Assembly: GCA_900540635.1 (NCBI GenBank)
Contig: UQGU01000003.1
Location: forward strand, 27,125 to 91,124
DNA from: an uncultured Eubacteriales bacterium
Lineage (GTDB): Bacteria > Bacillota > Clostridia > Oscillospirales > Oscillospiraceae
DNA length: 64,000 nucleotides
Direction: 5' to 3'
The notes under the pieces are model-generated. The model saw only the letters and a program-made list of their open reading frames with translations, did no database searches and was not told the DNA's origin. Below are positions 1 through 8,675 of the stretch, one piece after another (the stretch's first letter is position 1; each line of letters starts with the position of its first letter). Both the position numbers and the translations under genes were made by a program.

Positions 1-1911
1 GCGCTCCTTGGAGCCTGCATTCTCTCCTGCCACCACGAAGCTGGTCTTTTTGGAGACGGAGCCGGAGGCCTTGCCGCCGAAGAGCTCGATTTTTTCCGTG
101 GCCTCCTCCCGGGTGAACCGACTTAAAGCGCCGGTGAGGACAACGGTCTTGCCCGCGAAGCGGGTGTCCGTAACGACCCGCTTGCTCTCAAAGTTCACCC
201 CGGCCTCCTTGAGCCGCCGGACCATGTGGCGGGACTGGGGCTGAGCGAACCACTCGCAGATGCTCTCAGCCGTTACCTCTCCAATATCCGGCACCTGGGT
301 CAGTTCTTCCAAAGTCGCCTCCATGAGCTTATCCAGGCTGCCGAAGGCCGCCGCCAGACTCTTGCCGGTCTTCGCACCCACCTGACGGATGCCCAGGGCG
401 AAAATCAGCCGGGAAACATCCTGGCTCTTGCTGGCAGCAATGGCATCCAGCAGCTTTTGGGCCGCCTTGGTGCCGGATTTCCACAGGCCGGACAGCTCGT
501 CCATGGTCAGGTAATAGATATCCGCCGGAGAGCGGATGGCCCCCTTTTCAATAAGGCTGTCCACAATGGCGCTGCCCAGGCCCTCGATATCCATGGCATC
601 CCGGCTGACAAAATGGGCAATGTTCCGGCTCAGCTGGGCGGGGCACTCCGCACCGGTGCAGCGCAGGAAAGCCCCATCCTCGTCCCGCTCTACGGCAGCG
701 CCGCAGACGGGGCATTTTTTCGGCAGCAAATAGGGCTGCGTTCCCTCCGGGCGCTTGGAAAGGTTCACTTCCAAGATTTCCGGAATGATCTCCCCCGCCT
801 TGCGGATGCGCACGGTATCCCCTATCCGGATATCCAGCCGGGAGATGAAGTCCTGATTGTGCAGCGTGGCATTGGTCACAGTGGTGCCTGCCAGCCGGAC
901 GGGAGCCACCACAGCCTTGGGCGTCAGCACACCGGTGCGGCCCACCTGAATCACAATGTCCTCCACCAGGGTTTCCTTTTCCTCTGGGGGGTACTTATAG
1001 GCCACGGCCCACCGGGGAAATTTGGCGGTGTTGCCAAGCCGTTCCCGGGCGGCCAGGTCATCCAGCTTGATGACGGCACCGTCAATGTCGCAGCTGAGCT
1101 TCTCCCGCTCCTCGTTGATGCGGATGACCTCCTTGGAGATTTTTTCGACATCCGAAAGGAGCTTGTAGGGAATGACCTTGAAATGGAGGGATTTCAGGTA
1201 TTCCAGTGTTTCCGCGTGGCTCAAAAAGGTCTTGCCCTCTGCCAGCTGGACGTTAAATACCAGAATATCCAGCTTCCGCTTGGCGGTGACCTTGGGGTCT
1301 TTCTGCCGCAGAGAGCCGGCGGCGGCGTTCCTGGGGTTGGCAAAGGTCTTCTCCCCGTTTTCCTCCAATGCTTCATTCAGTGCATGGAAGGTTTTCTTGG
1401 GCATGAATACCTCACCCCGGACGATGAGCCGGGCGGGAGCCCCTTCCAACGCCATGGGAATGGAACGGATGGTGCGCAGATTTTCCGTCACATCCTCGCC
1501 CACATTGCCGTCGCCCCGGGTGGCACCCCGGACGAACTGGCCGTCCACGTATTCCAGAGCTACGGACAGACCATCGATCTTCGGCTCCACGGAGAACTGA
1601 GCCCCCGGCACAGCCTCTTTGGTCCGCACCAGAAAGTCATCCAGCTCTTCCAGGCTGAACACATCCTGCAGGCTCATCAGCGGCACCGCGTGGGTCACCT
1701 CGCCAAAGGTGTTCACAGCCTGACCGCCCACCCGCTTGGTGGGCGAATCCGGCAGGGCAAGCTCCGGGTTTGCCTTCTCCAGGTCCTCCAGCTCCCGCAG
1801 AAGACGGTCATATTCAAAGTCCGGCATGGTGGGGTCATCCAGCACGTAGTACCGGTAGCCCGCATCGTTTAGGAGCTTCGTCAGCTCCTCAATTCTCTGT
1901 TTGGGTTCCAT
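1..1911 (-). CDS. ligA: NAD-dependent DNA ligase LigA (3' end outside window)
   Basis: LigA seals nicks in duplex DNA during replication and repair using NAD+. The minus frame stays open from the ATG at 1911 to the window edge: 637 codons, nearly full family length (about 670), so only the C-terminal end of the BRCT domain is missing. Visible parts are the Ia domain start (MEPKQRIEELTKLLNDAGYR), the adenylation lysine in SVEPKIDGLS, the OB fold, a four-cysteine zinc finger (CPVCG then CTGAECP), helix-hairpin-helix repeats and a BRCT start (FAGKTVVLTGALSRF). The start overlaps the 3' end of yunB by 23 bp, suggesting coupled translation. Long plus-strand open frames across it are antisense artefacts of high GC. 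Confidence 0.95.
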   Translation of the reverse strand, partial: MEPKQRIEELTKLLNDAGYRYYVLDDPTMPDFEYDRLLRELEDLEKANPELALPDSPTKRVGGQAVNTFGEVTHAVPLMSLQDVFSLEELDDFLVRTKEAVPGAQFSVEPKIDGLSVALEYVDGQFVRGATRGDGNVGEDVTENLRTIRSIPMALEGAPARLIVRGEVFMPKKTFHALNEALEENGEKTFANPRNAAAGSLRQKDPKVTAKRKLDILVFNVQLAEGKTFLSHAETLEYLKSLHFKVIPYKLLSDVEKISKEVIRINEEREKLSCDIDGAVIKLDDLAARERLGNTAKFPRWAVAYKYPPEEKETLVEDIVIQVGRTGVLTPKAVVAPVRLAGTTVTNATLHNQDFISRLDIRIGDTVRIRKAGEIIPEILEVNLSKRPEGTQPYLLPKKCPVCGAAVERDEDGAFLRCTGAECPAQLSRNIAHFVSRDAMDIEGLGSAIVDSLIEKGAIRSPADIYYLTMDELSGLWKSGTKAAQKLLDAIAASKSQDVSRLIFALGIRQVGAKTGKSLAAAFGSLDKLMEATLEELTQVPDIGEVTAESICEWFAQPQSRHMVRRLKEAGVNFESKRVVTDTRFAGKTVVLTGALSRFTREEATEKIELFGGKASGSVSKKTSFVVAGENAGSKER

Positions 1912-2545
1912 AAATGCCTCCTGTGTTCAGAAACGTACCGGGGACCTCCCCGACGATCACGGTCTCCGCCGCCACCACCTCGCTGGTGAGGGAAAAGCTC
2001 TCCGTCTGCCCCAGCACCAGAATGCTGGCATCCACATTGACCTCCATCATAAGCCGATGCAGAGTCTGGTTGATGCCTGCCTGCTGAAAGCGGCTTTCAA
2101 AGCTGGCGTCGGAATTGCGGATGGAGAGCACGTGTACCGGGATGCAGAAGCCCTTCCCGGCGAAAAGCTCCGGGAAAATGAGACTGCCAATGGGAATTCC
2201 CAGCTTCGCCGTATCCCAGTCCAGAATTTCCTGATTGATGATCTCCAGAATCTCCGTTTTCATCCGGTTGACTTCCAGAATATTGGTTTTCATGGCCGTA
2301 ATGCGGCCGTTTAGGTCCTTTTCAAAGTAGACGATCCGATCATAGGCGATGCTGTCCCGAGCCAAAAGCTCGGTCAGCGCATCGTTGGTCAGATCAGAGG
2401 TGGCGTTTTTGATCTGGGTCTCCGCCAGCTCCCGCAAAAGGGGCCGGTAGTGGCTGCGAAACAGCAGAAGCCCTCCCAGAACCACCGCAAAAACAAGCAG
2501 CAGCCGCAACAAGAAACGGATCAAAAACCGACGCAAGCCCCGCAC
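1889..2545 (-). CDS. yunB: sporulation protein YunB
   Basis: 218 residues. The N-terminus is a basic stretch followed by one hydrophobic segment (about residues 8-28, FLIRFLLRLLLVFAVVLGGL), so the protein is membrane anchored. The rest matches the YunB family: an N-terminal helix region, a central segment with GIPIGSLIFPELFAGKG, and a C-terminal half with VNVDASILVLGQTESFSL. YunB is a mother-cell (sigma-E type) sporulation protein in Bacillus whose biochemical role is unknown. It lies between pcrA and ligA, all on the minus strand, and its stop lies inside the ligA start region. The assignment rests on recognising the family pattern. Confidence 0.85.
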   Translation of the reverse strand: MRGLRRFLIRFLLRLLLVFAVVLGGLLLFRSHYRPLLRELAETQIKNATSDLTNDALTELLARDSIAYDRIVYFEKDLNGRITAMKTNILEVNRMKTEILEIINQEILDWDTAKLGIPIGSLIFPELFAGKGFCIPVHVLSIRNSDASFESRFQQAGINQTLHRLMMEVNVDASILVLGQTESFSLTSEVVAAETVIVGEVPGTFLNTGGIYGTQTEN

Positions 2546-2567
2546 CCCCCTGGGGTAAGCGTATGCG

Positions 2568-4955
2568 TTACAGCTTCTTCATATGCGCCCCGGCAGCCTT
2601 TGCCATGAGCTTTTTGGTGCCGATGTCATCAAAGGCCACCTCCAGCAGGGCATCGCCGCCCATTTTGATGACGGACAGGACCATGCCCTTGCCAAAGGCT
2701 GCGTGCATGACCATATCCCCCTTGTTGAATTCCGGCGCAGGAGCGCCGGAGGCGGCTTGAGCACGGATGGCCGAGGAAAGATAAGCATGGCTCTTGGAAA
2801 TGTGTTTTTCGTAGCTCTCCCGGCGGCTCTCCTGGACCTGGGGCCGATAGCCGCCCCGCTTGACGATGCAGCTCTCCGGGATCTCCTGCAAGAAGCGGGA
2901 GGGCAGCGCCGAGGCCGTGCGGCCATAGATCATCCGCATTCTGGCGTGGCTGATGGTCAGCGACTTCTTGGCCCGGGTAATGGCCACGTAGCACAGCCGC
3001 CGCTCCTCCTCCATCTCCTCCCGGTCGCCGATGGCCCGCATACCGGGGAAAAGCCCGTCCTCGAAGCCCACCAGGAACACATGGGGAAATTCCAGGCCCT
3101 TGGCGGAGTGAATGGTCATCATGACCACCGCATCGTCCCCCTCGTTGTACTGCTCCAGATCGGTGTACAGGGAAATTTCTTCCAAAAAGCCAGAGAGACT
3201 GGGCTCTGTGGTATTGGCGAGGTAGGACTGAATGCTGGACTTCAATTCCTTCACGTTTTCCAGCTTGGTCTTGTTTTCCTCCGTAGGCTTGGACAGGAGC
3301 ATATCGGCATAGCCCGTGCGGATAAGCAGCTCATCATAGAATTCCGGCAGGCTCATGCCGTTTGCCAAAAGCCCTGCCAAGTCCTCGATCAGTGCAGAGA
3401 ATTGCAGCAGCTTCTGGGCCGATTTTTCCAGGGGACCGTAATTATAGGGGTCACAGACTACCTCATAGACGCTCTTTCCCTCGGCCTGGGCCAGCTTCTG
3501 GACGGTCTCAACGGTCTTGGCCCCCAGGCCTCTGGGGGGATTGTTGATGATGCGGTTCAGGCGCAGGTCGTCTGCCCGGTTGTTGATGACGCACAGATAG
3601 GACAGCATATCCTTGATTTCGGCCCGCTCAAAGAAGCGCATACCGCCGATGACCCGGTAGGGAATGCCGTTGCGTTTCAGAGCATATTCCATGGAGTTGG
3701 ACTGGGCATTGGTCCGGTACAAAATGGCGTAATCCTTGAAGTCATGGCCCTTGGAGCGGGAGAGGATCTGACTGGCAACGAAGTTGCCCTCGGCCCCTTC
3801 GTTCTCCGCCTCATATACGAGAATGGGCTCCCCTGTGCCGTTGTCCGTCCACAGGTGCTTGCCCTTCCGGCCTTCGTTATGGGAAATGACGGCGTTGGCC
3901 GCATCCAGAATGGACTGGGTGGAGCGGTAGTTCTGCTCCAGCCGAATAACCCGAGCGCCGGGGTACTGTTCCTCAAAAGAGAGAATATTCTCAATGGTAG
4001 CGCCCCGGAAGCGGTAAATGCTCTGGTCGTCATCACCGACTACGCAGATGTTCCGTCTGTCTCCTGCCAGCAGCTCCGTCAAAAGGTACTGGACGTGGTT
4101 GGTGTCCTGGTACTCGTCCACCAGAACATAATGGAATTTCCGCTGGTAGTACTCTCTTACCTCCCGGTCCTGCTGCAAGAGCTTCACGGTGACATAGAGA
4201 ATGTCGTCAAAATCCAGGGCGTTGTTGTCCTTCAGGCGCTTCTGATATACGGCGTAGGCCTTGGCGATCTGGACAATGCGGTAGTCCGAGGCGCTGCGGC
4301 TGTCCTCCTCCATCTGCTCCGGGGAAATAAGTCGGTCCTTCTGCCGGCCGATGATGCTCAGTACATACCGGGGCGGATAGGTCTTGTCATCCAGGTTCAT
4401 GTCCCGGAGAATTTCCTTCATGAGCCGCTCGGAGTCCGAGGTATCGTAGATGGTAAAGCTGGAGGTATAGCCGCAGCGGTCAATATACCGGCGCAGAATG
4501 CGGCAACAGGCGGCATGGAAGGTCATGGCCCAGATATCCTCGGCACTGGCCCCCAGCATATTGGAAAGCCGCTCCTTCATCTCTCCGGCGGCCTTGTTGG
4601 TAAAGGTAATGGCGATGACATTCCAGGGGTTTGCAGGCTCCAGGGCGCAGAGCCAGTCTGCCCGATCTGTTTGCTCCTGGGTTGGGTCTTCCGGCAGGTT
4701 TTCCAGGAACGTCACATCCTCGTCTCTGACGAAGTCCGGAATTTCCGTCCCTTCCGAGCCCCGGCCATAGCGCAGAATGTTGGCGATTCGGTTGATGAGC
4801 ACCGTGGTCTTGCCGCTGCCGGCACCTGCCAGCAGCAAAAGAGGCCCCTCGGTGGTCAGCACGGCCTCCCGCTGCACATCGTTGAGCATGGAAAAACGGG
4901 AAGCAATGTAGTTCCGCCGAGCGGCCAGAAATCTGGAATCCAATTCATTATTCAT
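2568..4955 (-). CDS. pcrA: ATP-dependent DNA helicase PcrA/UvrD
   Basis: Superfamily 1A 3'-5' helicase used in repair and in clearing replication blocks. Motifs in order: Q-motif and Walker A (LLLLAGAGSGKTTV, about residue 40), Ia (ITFTNKAAGEMKERL), II (DEYQDTNHVQ), III (VGDDDQSIYRFRGA), IV (QNYRST), V (TIHSAKGLEFPHVFLVG) and VI (YVAITRAKKSL), with a C-terminal Tudor-like part (KGDMVMHAAFGKGMV). The frame opens at 4970, but the ATG at 4955 (MNNELDSRF, 795 residues) is preferred because AGGTG lies just upstream of it. An acidic insertion after motif Ia (about residues 90-120) is somewhat longer than usual. Confidence 0.93.
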   Translation of the reverse strand: MNNELDSRFLAARRNYIASRFSMLNDVQREAVLTTEGPLLLLAGAGSGKTTVLINRIANILRYGRGSEGTEIPDFVRDEDVTFLENLPEDPTQEQTDRADWLCALEPANPWNVIAITFTNKAAGEMKERLSNMLGASAEDIWAMTFHAACCRILRRYIDRCGYTSSFTIYDTSDSERLMKEILRDMNLDDKTYPPRYVLSIIGRQKDRLISPEQMEEDSRSASDYRIVQIAKAYAVYQKRLKDNNALDFDDILYVTVKLLQQDREVREYYQRKFHYVLVDEYQDTNHVQYLLTELLAGDRRNICVVGDDDQSIYRFRGATIENILSFEEQYPGARVIRLEQNYRSTQSILDAANAVISHNEGRKGKHLWTDNGTGEPILVYEAENEGAEGNFVASQILSRSKGHDFKDYAILYRTNAQSNSMEYALKRNGIPYRVIGGMRFFERAEIKDMLSYLCVINNRADDLRLNRIINNPPRGLGAKTVETVQKLAQAEGKSVYEVVCDPYNYGPLEKSAQKLLQFSALIEDLAGLLANGMSLPEFYDELLIRTGYADMLLSKPTEENKTKLENVKELKSSIQSYLANTTEPSLSGFLEEISLYTDLEQYNEGDDAVVMMTIHSAKGLEFPHVFLVGFEDGLFPGMRAIGDREEMEEERRLCYVAITRAKKSLTISHARMRMIYGRTASALPSRFLQEIPESCIVKRGGYRPQVQESRRESYEKHISKSHAYLSSAIRAQAASGAPAPEFNKGDMVMHAAFGKGMVLSVIKMGGDALLEVAFDDIGTKKLMAKAAGAHMKKL

Positions 4956-5030
4956 AGAAGCACCTGTCATTTCTGTCTTTCTTTTTATCGGCTTCTATTT
5001 TACCGCAAAGAGCCGCAAAAAGCAAGCCGC

Positions 5031-5735
5031 TTATTCCAGCTTCTCCTTGAGAAGGCCCAGCGCTTTGCGCTCCACCCGGGAGACCTGGACCTGGCTGATG
5101 CCCAGAATTCCTGCAGTGCGCTGCTGGGTCAGGCCGTGGAAATACCGCAGGGCAATGATTTGCCGTTCCCGCTCCGGCAGCGCCCAAACCGCCTGCCGCA
5201 GGGCGATTTTCTCCACCATGCGCTCCTCGGATTCCGTATCCGTCAGCACATTTTCCAGGGAGAAGCCCTCCTCCCCTGTCTGGCGGTAGATGGACTCCGT
5301 GGCGGCGGTGGCGGTTTCGGCCAGGGCGATTTCTTCCGGGGAAAGGCCGGTCTCGGCAGACAGCTCGGACAGGGTTGGCTCCCGGTCCAGCGTTGCCGTC
5401 AGGCGGCTGCGGGCGGCTTTGATGGAGGCGGACTGCTCCTTGAGCCCCCGGGATACCTTCACCGCCCCGTCATCCCGGAGAAATCGCCGGATCTCTCCGG
5501 CGATTTTGGGCACGGCATAGGTGGAAAACTGGGTGCCGAAGCCGGGGTCGAAGCCCTCTGCGGCCTTCAAAAAGCCCAGGCAGCCCAGCTGGTAGAGGTC
5601 CTCCAGCTCGGTGCCCCTGCCCTGGAACCGCCGGGCAACGGCCCAGATGAGCCCTGCATTCTCCGTAATCAGCTGCTCCTTGGCTTGGATATCCCCGGCC
5701 TGTGCCCGGGCAATCAGCTCCTCGGGAACGCTCAT
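5031..5735 (-). CDS. sigF: RNA polymerase sigma-F factor (SpoIIAC)
   Basis: Forespore-specific sigma factor. 234 residues with sigma region 2 (DLYQLGCLGFLKAAEGFDPG and FSTYAVPKIAGEIRRFLRD), region 3 and a region 4 helix-turn-helix (LTQQRTAGILGISQVQVSRVE). It is the third gene of spoIIAA-spoIIAB-sigF; its start overlaps the spoIIAB stop by 4 bp. In this arrangement SpoIIAB binds and inhibits sigma-F until SpoIIAA is dephosphorylated. The gene order makes sigma-F much more likely than sigma-G. Confidence 0.95.
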   Translation of the reverse strand: MSVPEELIARAQAGDIQAKEQLITENAGLIWAVARRFQGRGTELEDLYQLGCLGFLKAAEGFDPGFGTQFSTYAVPKIAGEIRRFLRDDGAVKVSRGLKEQSASIKAARSRLTATLDREPTLSELSAETGLSPEEIALAETATAATESIYRQTGEEGFSLENVLTDTESEERMVEKIALRQAVWALPERERQIIALRYFHGLTQQRTAGILGISQVQVSRVERKALGLLKEKLE

Positions 5736-6163
5736 TGGCGGCGCTGCAGCTTCCGGCGCATATGTACGGAGGTCCCCCGCCCCTCTATGGAGGTGATCTC
5801 CAGACTGGTCATGAAGCTCTCCATAATGGTAAAGCCCATGCCGCTGCGCTCGGCCCCGCCGGTGGTGAAGCTGGGCCGCCGGGCCTGCTCCACATCCGGG
5901 ATGCCAACGCCTTTGTCTTTGATGACGATGTCCAGCACATTGTCCTTGAGAATGCGGCAGCGCAGGGTGATGGTGCCCAGCTTGTCAGGATAGGCGTGGA
6001 CAATGCAATTGGTCACGGCCTCGGACACCGCCGTGCGGATGTCCCCCAGCTCCTCCAATGTAGGGTCCATCTGAGCGGCAAAGCAGGCCACGGCGCTGCG
6101 GGCAAAGGCTTCGTTGCTGGATTTGCTGGGAAATTCCAAAATCATATAGTTACCGAATTTCAT
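5732..6163 (-). CDS. spoIIAB: anti-sigma-F factor / serine kinase SpoIIAB
   Basis: 143-residue GHKL-fold protein. The N box (SEAVTNCIVHAYP) and the ATP lid motifs (KDKGVGIPDVEQARRP, then SGMGFTIMESFM) are intact, so it should bind ATP, hold sigma-F and phosphorylate SpoIIAA. It overlaps both neighbours by 4 bp (ATGA type), which implies coupled translation and fixed stoichiometry with its two partners. Confidence 0.95.
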   Translation of the reverse strand: MKFGNYMILEFPSKSSNEAFARSAVACFAAQMDPTLEELGDIRTAVSEAVTNCIVHAYPDKLGTITLRCRILKDNVLDIVIKDKGVGIPDVEQARRPSFTTGGAERSGMGFTIMESFMTSLEITSIEGRGTSVHMRRKLQRRQ

Positions 6164-6477
6164 GAAACCGCCTCCCGTATTTCAACAAGCTTGTCAAGGC
6201 CCGATGCCCGGAATACCCGCATGGGCTGGGGAGAAATGCCCGTGAGCAGCAGCTTTCCCTCAATTTGGGTCATGCTGCGCAGAGCGTTGATGACCACGGC
6301 GATTCCCGAGGAATCCACAAAGGTCACATCCCGGAAATCCAGCACGCAGATTTCCGGCATATAGGTCTCGATTTTCGCGGCAATGACCTGGATGTAGGCT
6401 TTGGCGCAGTGGTGGTCTATTTCCCCAGTCAGGGCGATGGTCAGCTTGTCCCCTTCCTGGAAACTGGTGAAATGCAT
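6160..6477 (-). CDS. spoIIAA: anti-anti-sigma factor SpoIIAA
   Basis: STAS-domain protein, 105 residues from the ATG at 6477. That start is chosen because AAAGGAGGAG lies 7 bases upstream; an in-frame start at 6531 has no such site. The phosphorylated serine is in VTFVDSSGIAVV (about residue 57). When dephosphorylated it displaces sigma-F from SpoIIAB. First gene of the spoIIA operon. The motif ISPQPMRVFRASGLDKLV is typical of the STAS C-terminal helix. Confidence 0.94.
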   Translation of the reverse strand: MHFTSFQEGDKLTIALTGEIDHHCAKAYIQVIAAKIETYMPEICVLDFRDVTFVDSSGIAVVINALRSMTQIEGKLLLTGISPQPMRVFRASGLDKLVEIREAVS

Positions 6478-6566
6478 AGTAAACTCCTCCTTTGTATTTG
6501 CTGCTTCCAGTATAGCGGCATAGCTGCGCACTTCCTGTCGGAATCCCTTCCTGGCATAAAAAAACA

Positions 6567-6607
6567 GGGCTGCCCGGAAATGTCCGTTCAGACAGCTCCG
6601 TCAGCCC
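6567..6607 (-). terminator. intrinsic terminator upstream of spoIIAA
   Basis: On the minus strand GGGCTG pairs with CAGCCC (plus 6602-6607 and 6567-6572) with extra inner pairing, followed by a TGTTTTTTTA run. It lies between the stop of the 6630 gene and the spoIIA operon, so it probably ends that upstream transcript and isolates spoIIA. Confidence 0.65.
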
Positions 6608-6629
6608 CGCATTTTGCAGGTAGTATGAT

Positions 6630-7166
6630 TCAGGAATCTTTCGAATCCCATAGGGACGAAAAATGAGCATAATAAAATTGCGCCATTTCGGTTTCTTCCT
6701 CCAGGATATGATCCCGAATATGATTTGCATGCATTTTCTGCTCGGATGGGTCAATTTCGGAATATCTATGGATCACCAGATTGCCTTTGGCCTCTTCCCG
6801 CAGAATTTCCTCGTATACGTCCGCAACGATCTCACATTGTGCAACAGGGACATCCTGAGCACTTTCCCAGGTGTGCCCCTTCGTGTGCGTCAACCCATCT
6901 GTGGATTCAAGGCAGTAAAGATAACCCCGCTTTCCCTTGTAGAGAACTTCCAGCTGGTTTGGAAAGCGCTCAAAATAATGCTGCTTTCCATCTGCGCGAA
7001 TGCCCATAGTCACAAAGTTCTCATTTCTGCTTCGGCAGCATACCAAAGCGTAGCACCGATCCTCAGTGAAGTATGCCACCGGCATGCCGGTAGCGTGAGA
7101 TTTTGCAGTTGCTTTGATGGTATCCAACCCGGGAACAACAGTGCCATGGTAAAGCATTGTACCCAT
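6630..7166 (-). CDS. hypothetical protein, ADP-ribosyltransferase-like N-terminus
   Basis: No named family was recognised. The protein (178 residues from ATG 7166; GGGAGGA lies upstream, whereas the in-frame start at 7190 has none) begins MLYHGTVVPGLDTI and continues with GMPVAYFTEDRCYAL. A YHGT motif followed by a YFT-x-D-x-x-A block is the usual opening of ADP-ribosyltransferase-fold proteins such as the DUF3990 family. The C-terminal part is acidic (DPSEQKMHANHIRDHILEEETEMAQFYY) and could hold the catalytic glutamate. It sits alone between radA and spoIIA, flanked by a terminator. The ART assignment is an inference from motif pattern only. Confidence 0.6.
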   Translation of the reverse strand: MGTMLYHGTVVPGLDTIKATAKSHATGMPVAYFTEDRCYALVCCRSRNENFVTMGIRADGKQHYFERFPNQLEVLYKGKRGYLYCLESTDGLTHTKGHTWESAQDVPVAQCEIVADVYEEILREEAKGNLVIHRYSEIDPSEQKMHANHIRDHILEEETEMAQFYYAHFSSLWDSKDS

Positions 7167-7211
7167 TGTGTTTCTATCCTCCCGATGCATAATAAATCTG
7201 CTGCCCGAAGG

Positions 7212-8573
7212 TTACAGCGCCACCTCAATGGCCTCCCGTAGATTGCGGACGCGGTAGACCGTCAATCCTTCCGGAATATCCAGCTTTTCGGAGCCGCCTT
7301 TGGGGATGATGCACTTTTTGAAGCCCAGCCGGGCAACCTCTCCCAGGCGCTGGTTCAGATGGGAAACCGTGCGGATCTCCCCCGTCAGGCCCACCTCGCC
7401 GATGGCCGTCAGGTCGTCCGCAACGGGGGCATCCCGGTAGGAGGAGGCCACCGCCAGAGCTACCGGCAGGTCCGCCCCCGGCTCATCCAGCCGCAGGCCG
7501 CCGATGACATTGATATAGGCATCAAAGGCTCCCATCCGCAGCCCTGCCCGCTTTTCCGCCACGGCAAGCAGCAACATCATGCGGTTGAAGTCAAAACCGT
7601 CGGAAGCCCGCCGCGGCACATTGGCCATGGTCTTGGCAACCAATGCCTGCACCTCCGCCAGCACCGGCCGGGTGCCTTCCATGACGCAGGCAACGCAGGT
7701 GCCGCTGGCCCCCTCGGGCCGCCCGTCCAGCAGCATCTGGCTGGGGTTTGGCACCTCCTCCAGGCCGCTTTCCATCATTTCGAAGACCCCGATCTCGTTG
7801 GTGGAGCCAAATCGGTTTTTGGCCGCCCGGAGAAGCCGGTAGGAAGAATTGGGGTCGCCCTCAAAATACAGCACGCAGTCCACCATATGCTCCAACACCT
7901 TGGGGCCTGCAATGTTGCCGTCCTTATTGATGTGGCCAACCACAAACACCGTGATCCCCTGGGATTTGCTCAGGTGCATCATGGTCATGGTGCAGTCCTT
8001 TACCTGGGAGACGCTGCCGGGAGAGGAGTCGTTTTCCTCACGGTAGAGAGTCTGGATGGAGTCGATCATCAGGATATCGGGTTTCAGCTCCTCCACGGCC
8101 TCCAGAATGTCCGAAAGGCGGGTCTCAGAGAGGATATACAGCGATTCCGGAGCTACCCCCAGCCGCTGAGCCCGAAGCTTCAGCTGCCGCTCACTTTCCT
8201 CGCCGGAGACATAGAGCACGCTGCGCCCGGCGCACAGGCTGTTGCAGATTTGCAGCAGCAGCGTAGACTTGCCAATACCAGGAGCGCCGCCCACCAGCAC
8301 CAGGGAACCTGCCACCGCACCGCCGCCCAGGACACGGTCCAGCTCTCCCATGCCCGTGGAGAAGCGGATCTCCCCGTCCGTGGTCACGTCCTGAATCCGC
8401 TGGGGCTTTCGGCTCTGGCCCACGGGGCTGGATTTCGCCTTACCCGGCAGTGTGGGCTTCTCAATGTGCTCTTCATAGGTATTCCAGGCTCCGCAGGCGG
8501 GGCATCTGCCCTGCCATTTTGGGCTTTCATTGCCGCAGTTGGTGCAGAAAAATACGGTTTTTGCCTTTGCCAT
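7212..8573 (-). CDS. radA: DNA repair protein RadA (Sms)
   Basis: RadA is a RecA-like ATPase and helicase for branch migration in recombination. 453 residues from the ATG at 8573 (MAKAKTVFFCTNCG), supported by GGAG 9 bases upstream. It has the N-terminal C4 zinc finger (CTNCG..CPACG), Walker A (GGAPGIGKSTL), Walker B (ILMIDSIQTL), the RadA-specific KNRFG motif (AAKNRFGSTNEIGVFEM) and a C-terminal Lon-protease-like domain (EVGLTGEIRTV). Confidence 0.96.
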   Translation of the reverse strand: MAKAKTVFFCTNCGNESPKWQGRCPACGAWNTYEEHIEKPTLPGKAKSSPVGQSRKPQRIQDVTTDGEIRFSTGMGELDRVLGGGAVAGSLVLVGGAPGIGKSTLLLQICNSLCAGRSVLYVSGEESERQLKLRAQRLGVAPESLYILSETRLSDILEAVEELKPDILMIDSIQTLYREENDSSPGSVSQVKDCTMTMMHLSKSQGITVFVVGHINKDGNIAGPKVLEHMVDCVLYFEGDPNSSYRLLRAAKNRFGSTNEIGVFEMMESGLEEVPNPSQMLLDGRPEGASGTCVACVMEGTRPVLAEVQALVAKTMANVPRRASDGFDFNRMMLLLAVAEKRAGLRMGAFDAYINVIGGLRLDEPGADLPVALAVASSYRDAPVADDLTAIGEVGLTGEIRTVSHLNQRLGEVARLGFKKCIIPKGGSEKLDIPEGLTVYRVRNLREAIEVAL

Positions 8574-8597
8574 CGTTTTTATCTCCGATTCTTTGGA

Positions 8598-8637
8598 GCA
8601 GCACCGCACAGCAGGTAAAAAAGCGCTGCGGTGCTGC
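8598..8637 (-). terminator. hairpin between cwlD and radA
   Basis: An 11-base inverted repeat, GCAGCACCGCA at 8598-8608 and TGCGGTGCTGC at 8627-8637, lies downstream of cwlD and just before radA. The T tract is weak, so it may be an attenuator or processing site rather than a full terminator. Confidence 0.5.
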
Positions 8638-8675
8638 CTTGATTTTCTCCATTATACCAAACCCCGGAAGGCCGG

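Noticed and set aside
226..1872. 548-codon open frame on the plus strand
   Set aside because: Antisense to ligA, no family-like content or RBS; typical of GC-rich coding DNA.
2583..5993. 1136-codon plus-strand open frame
   Set aside because: Antisense to pcrA and sigF; composition mirrors their codons and no motifs are present.
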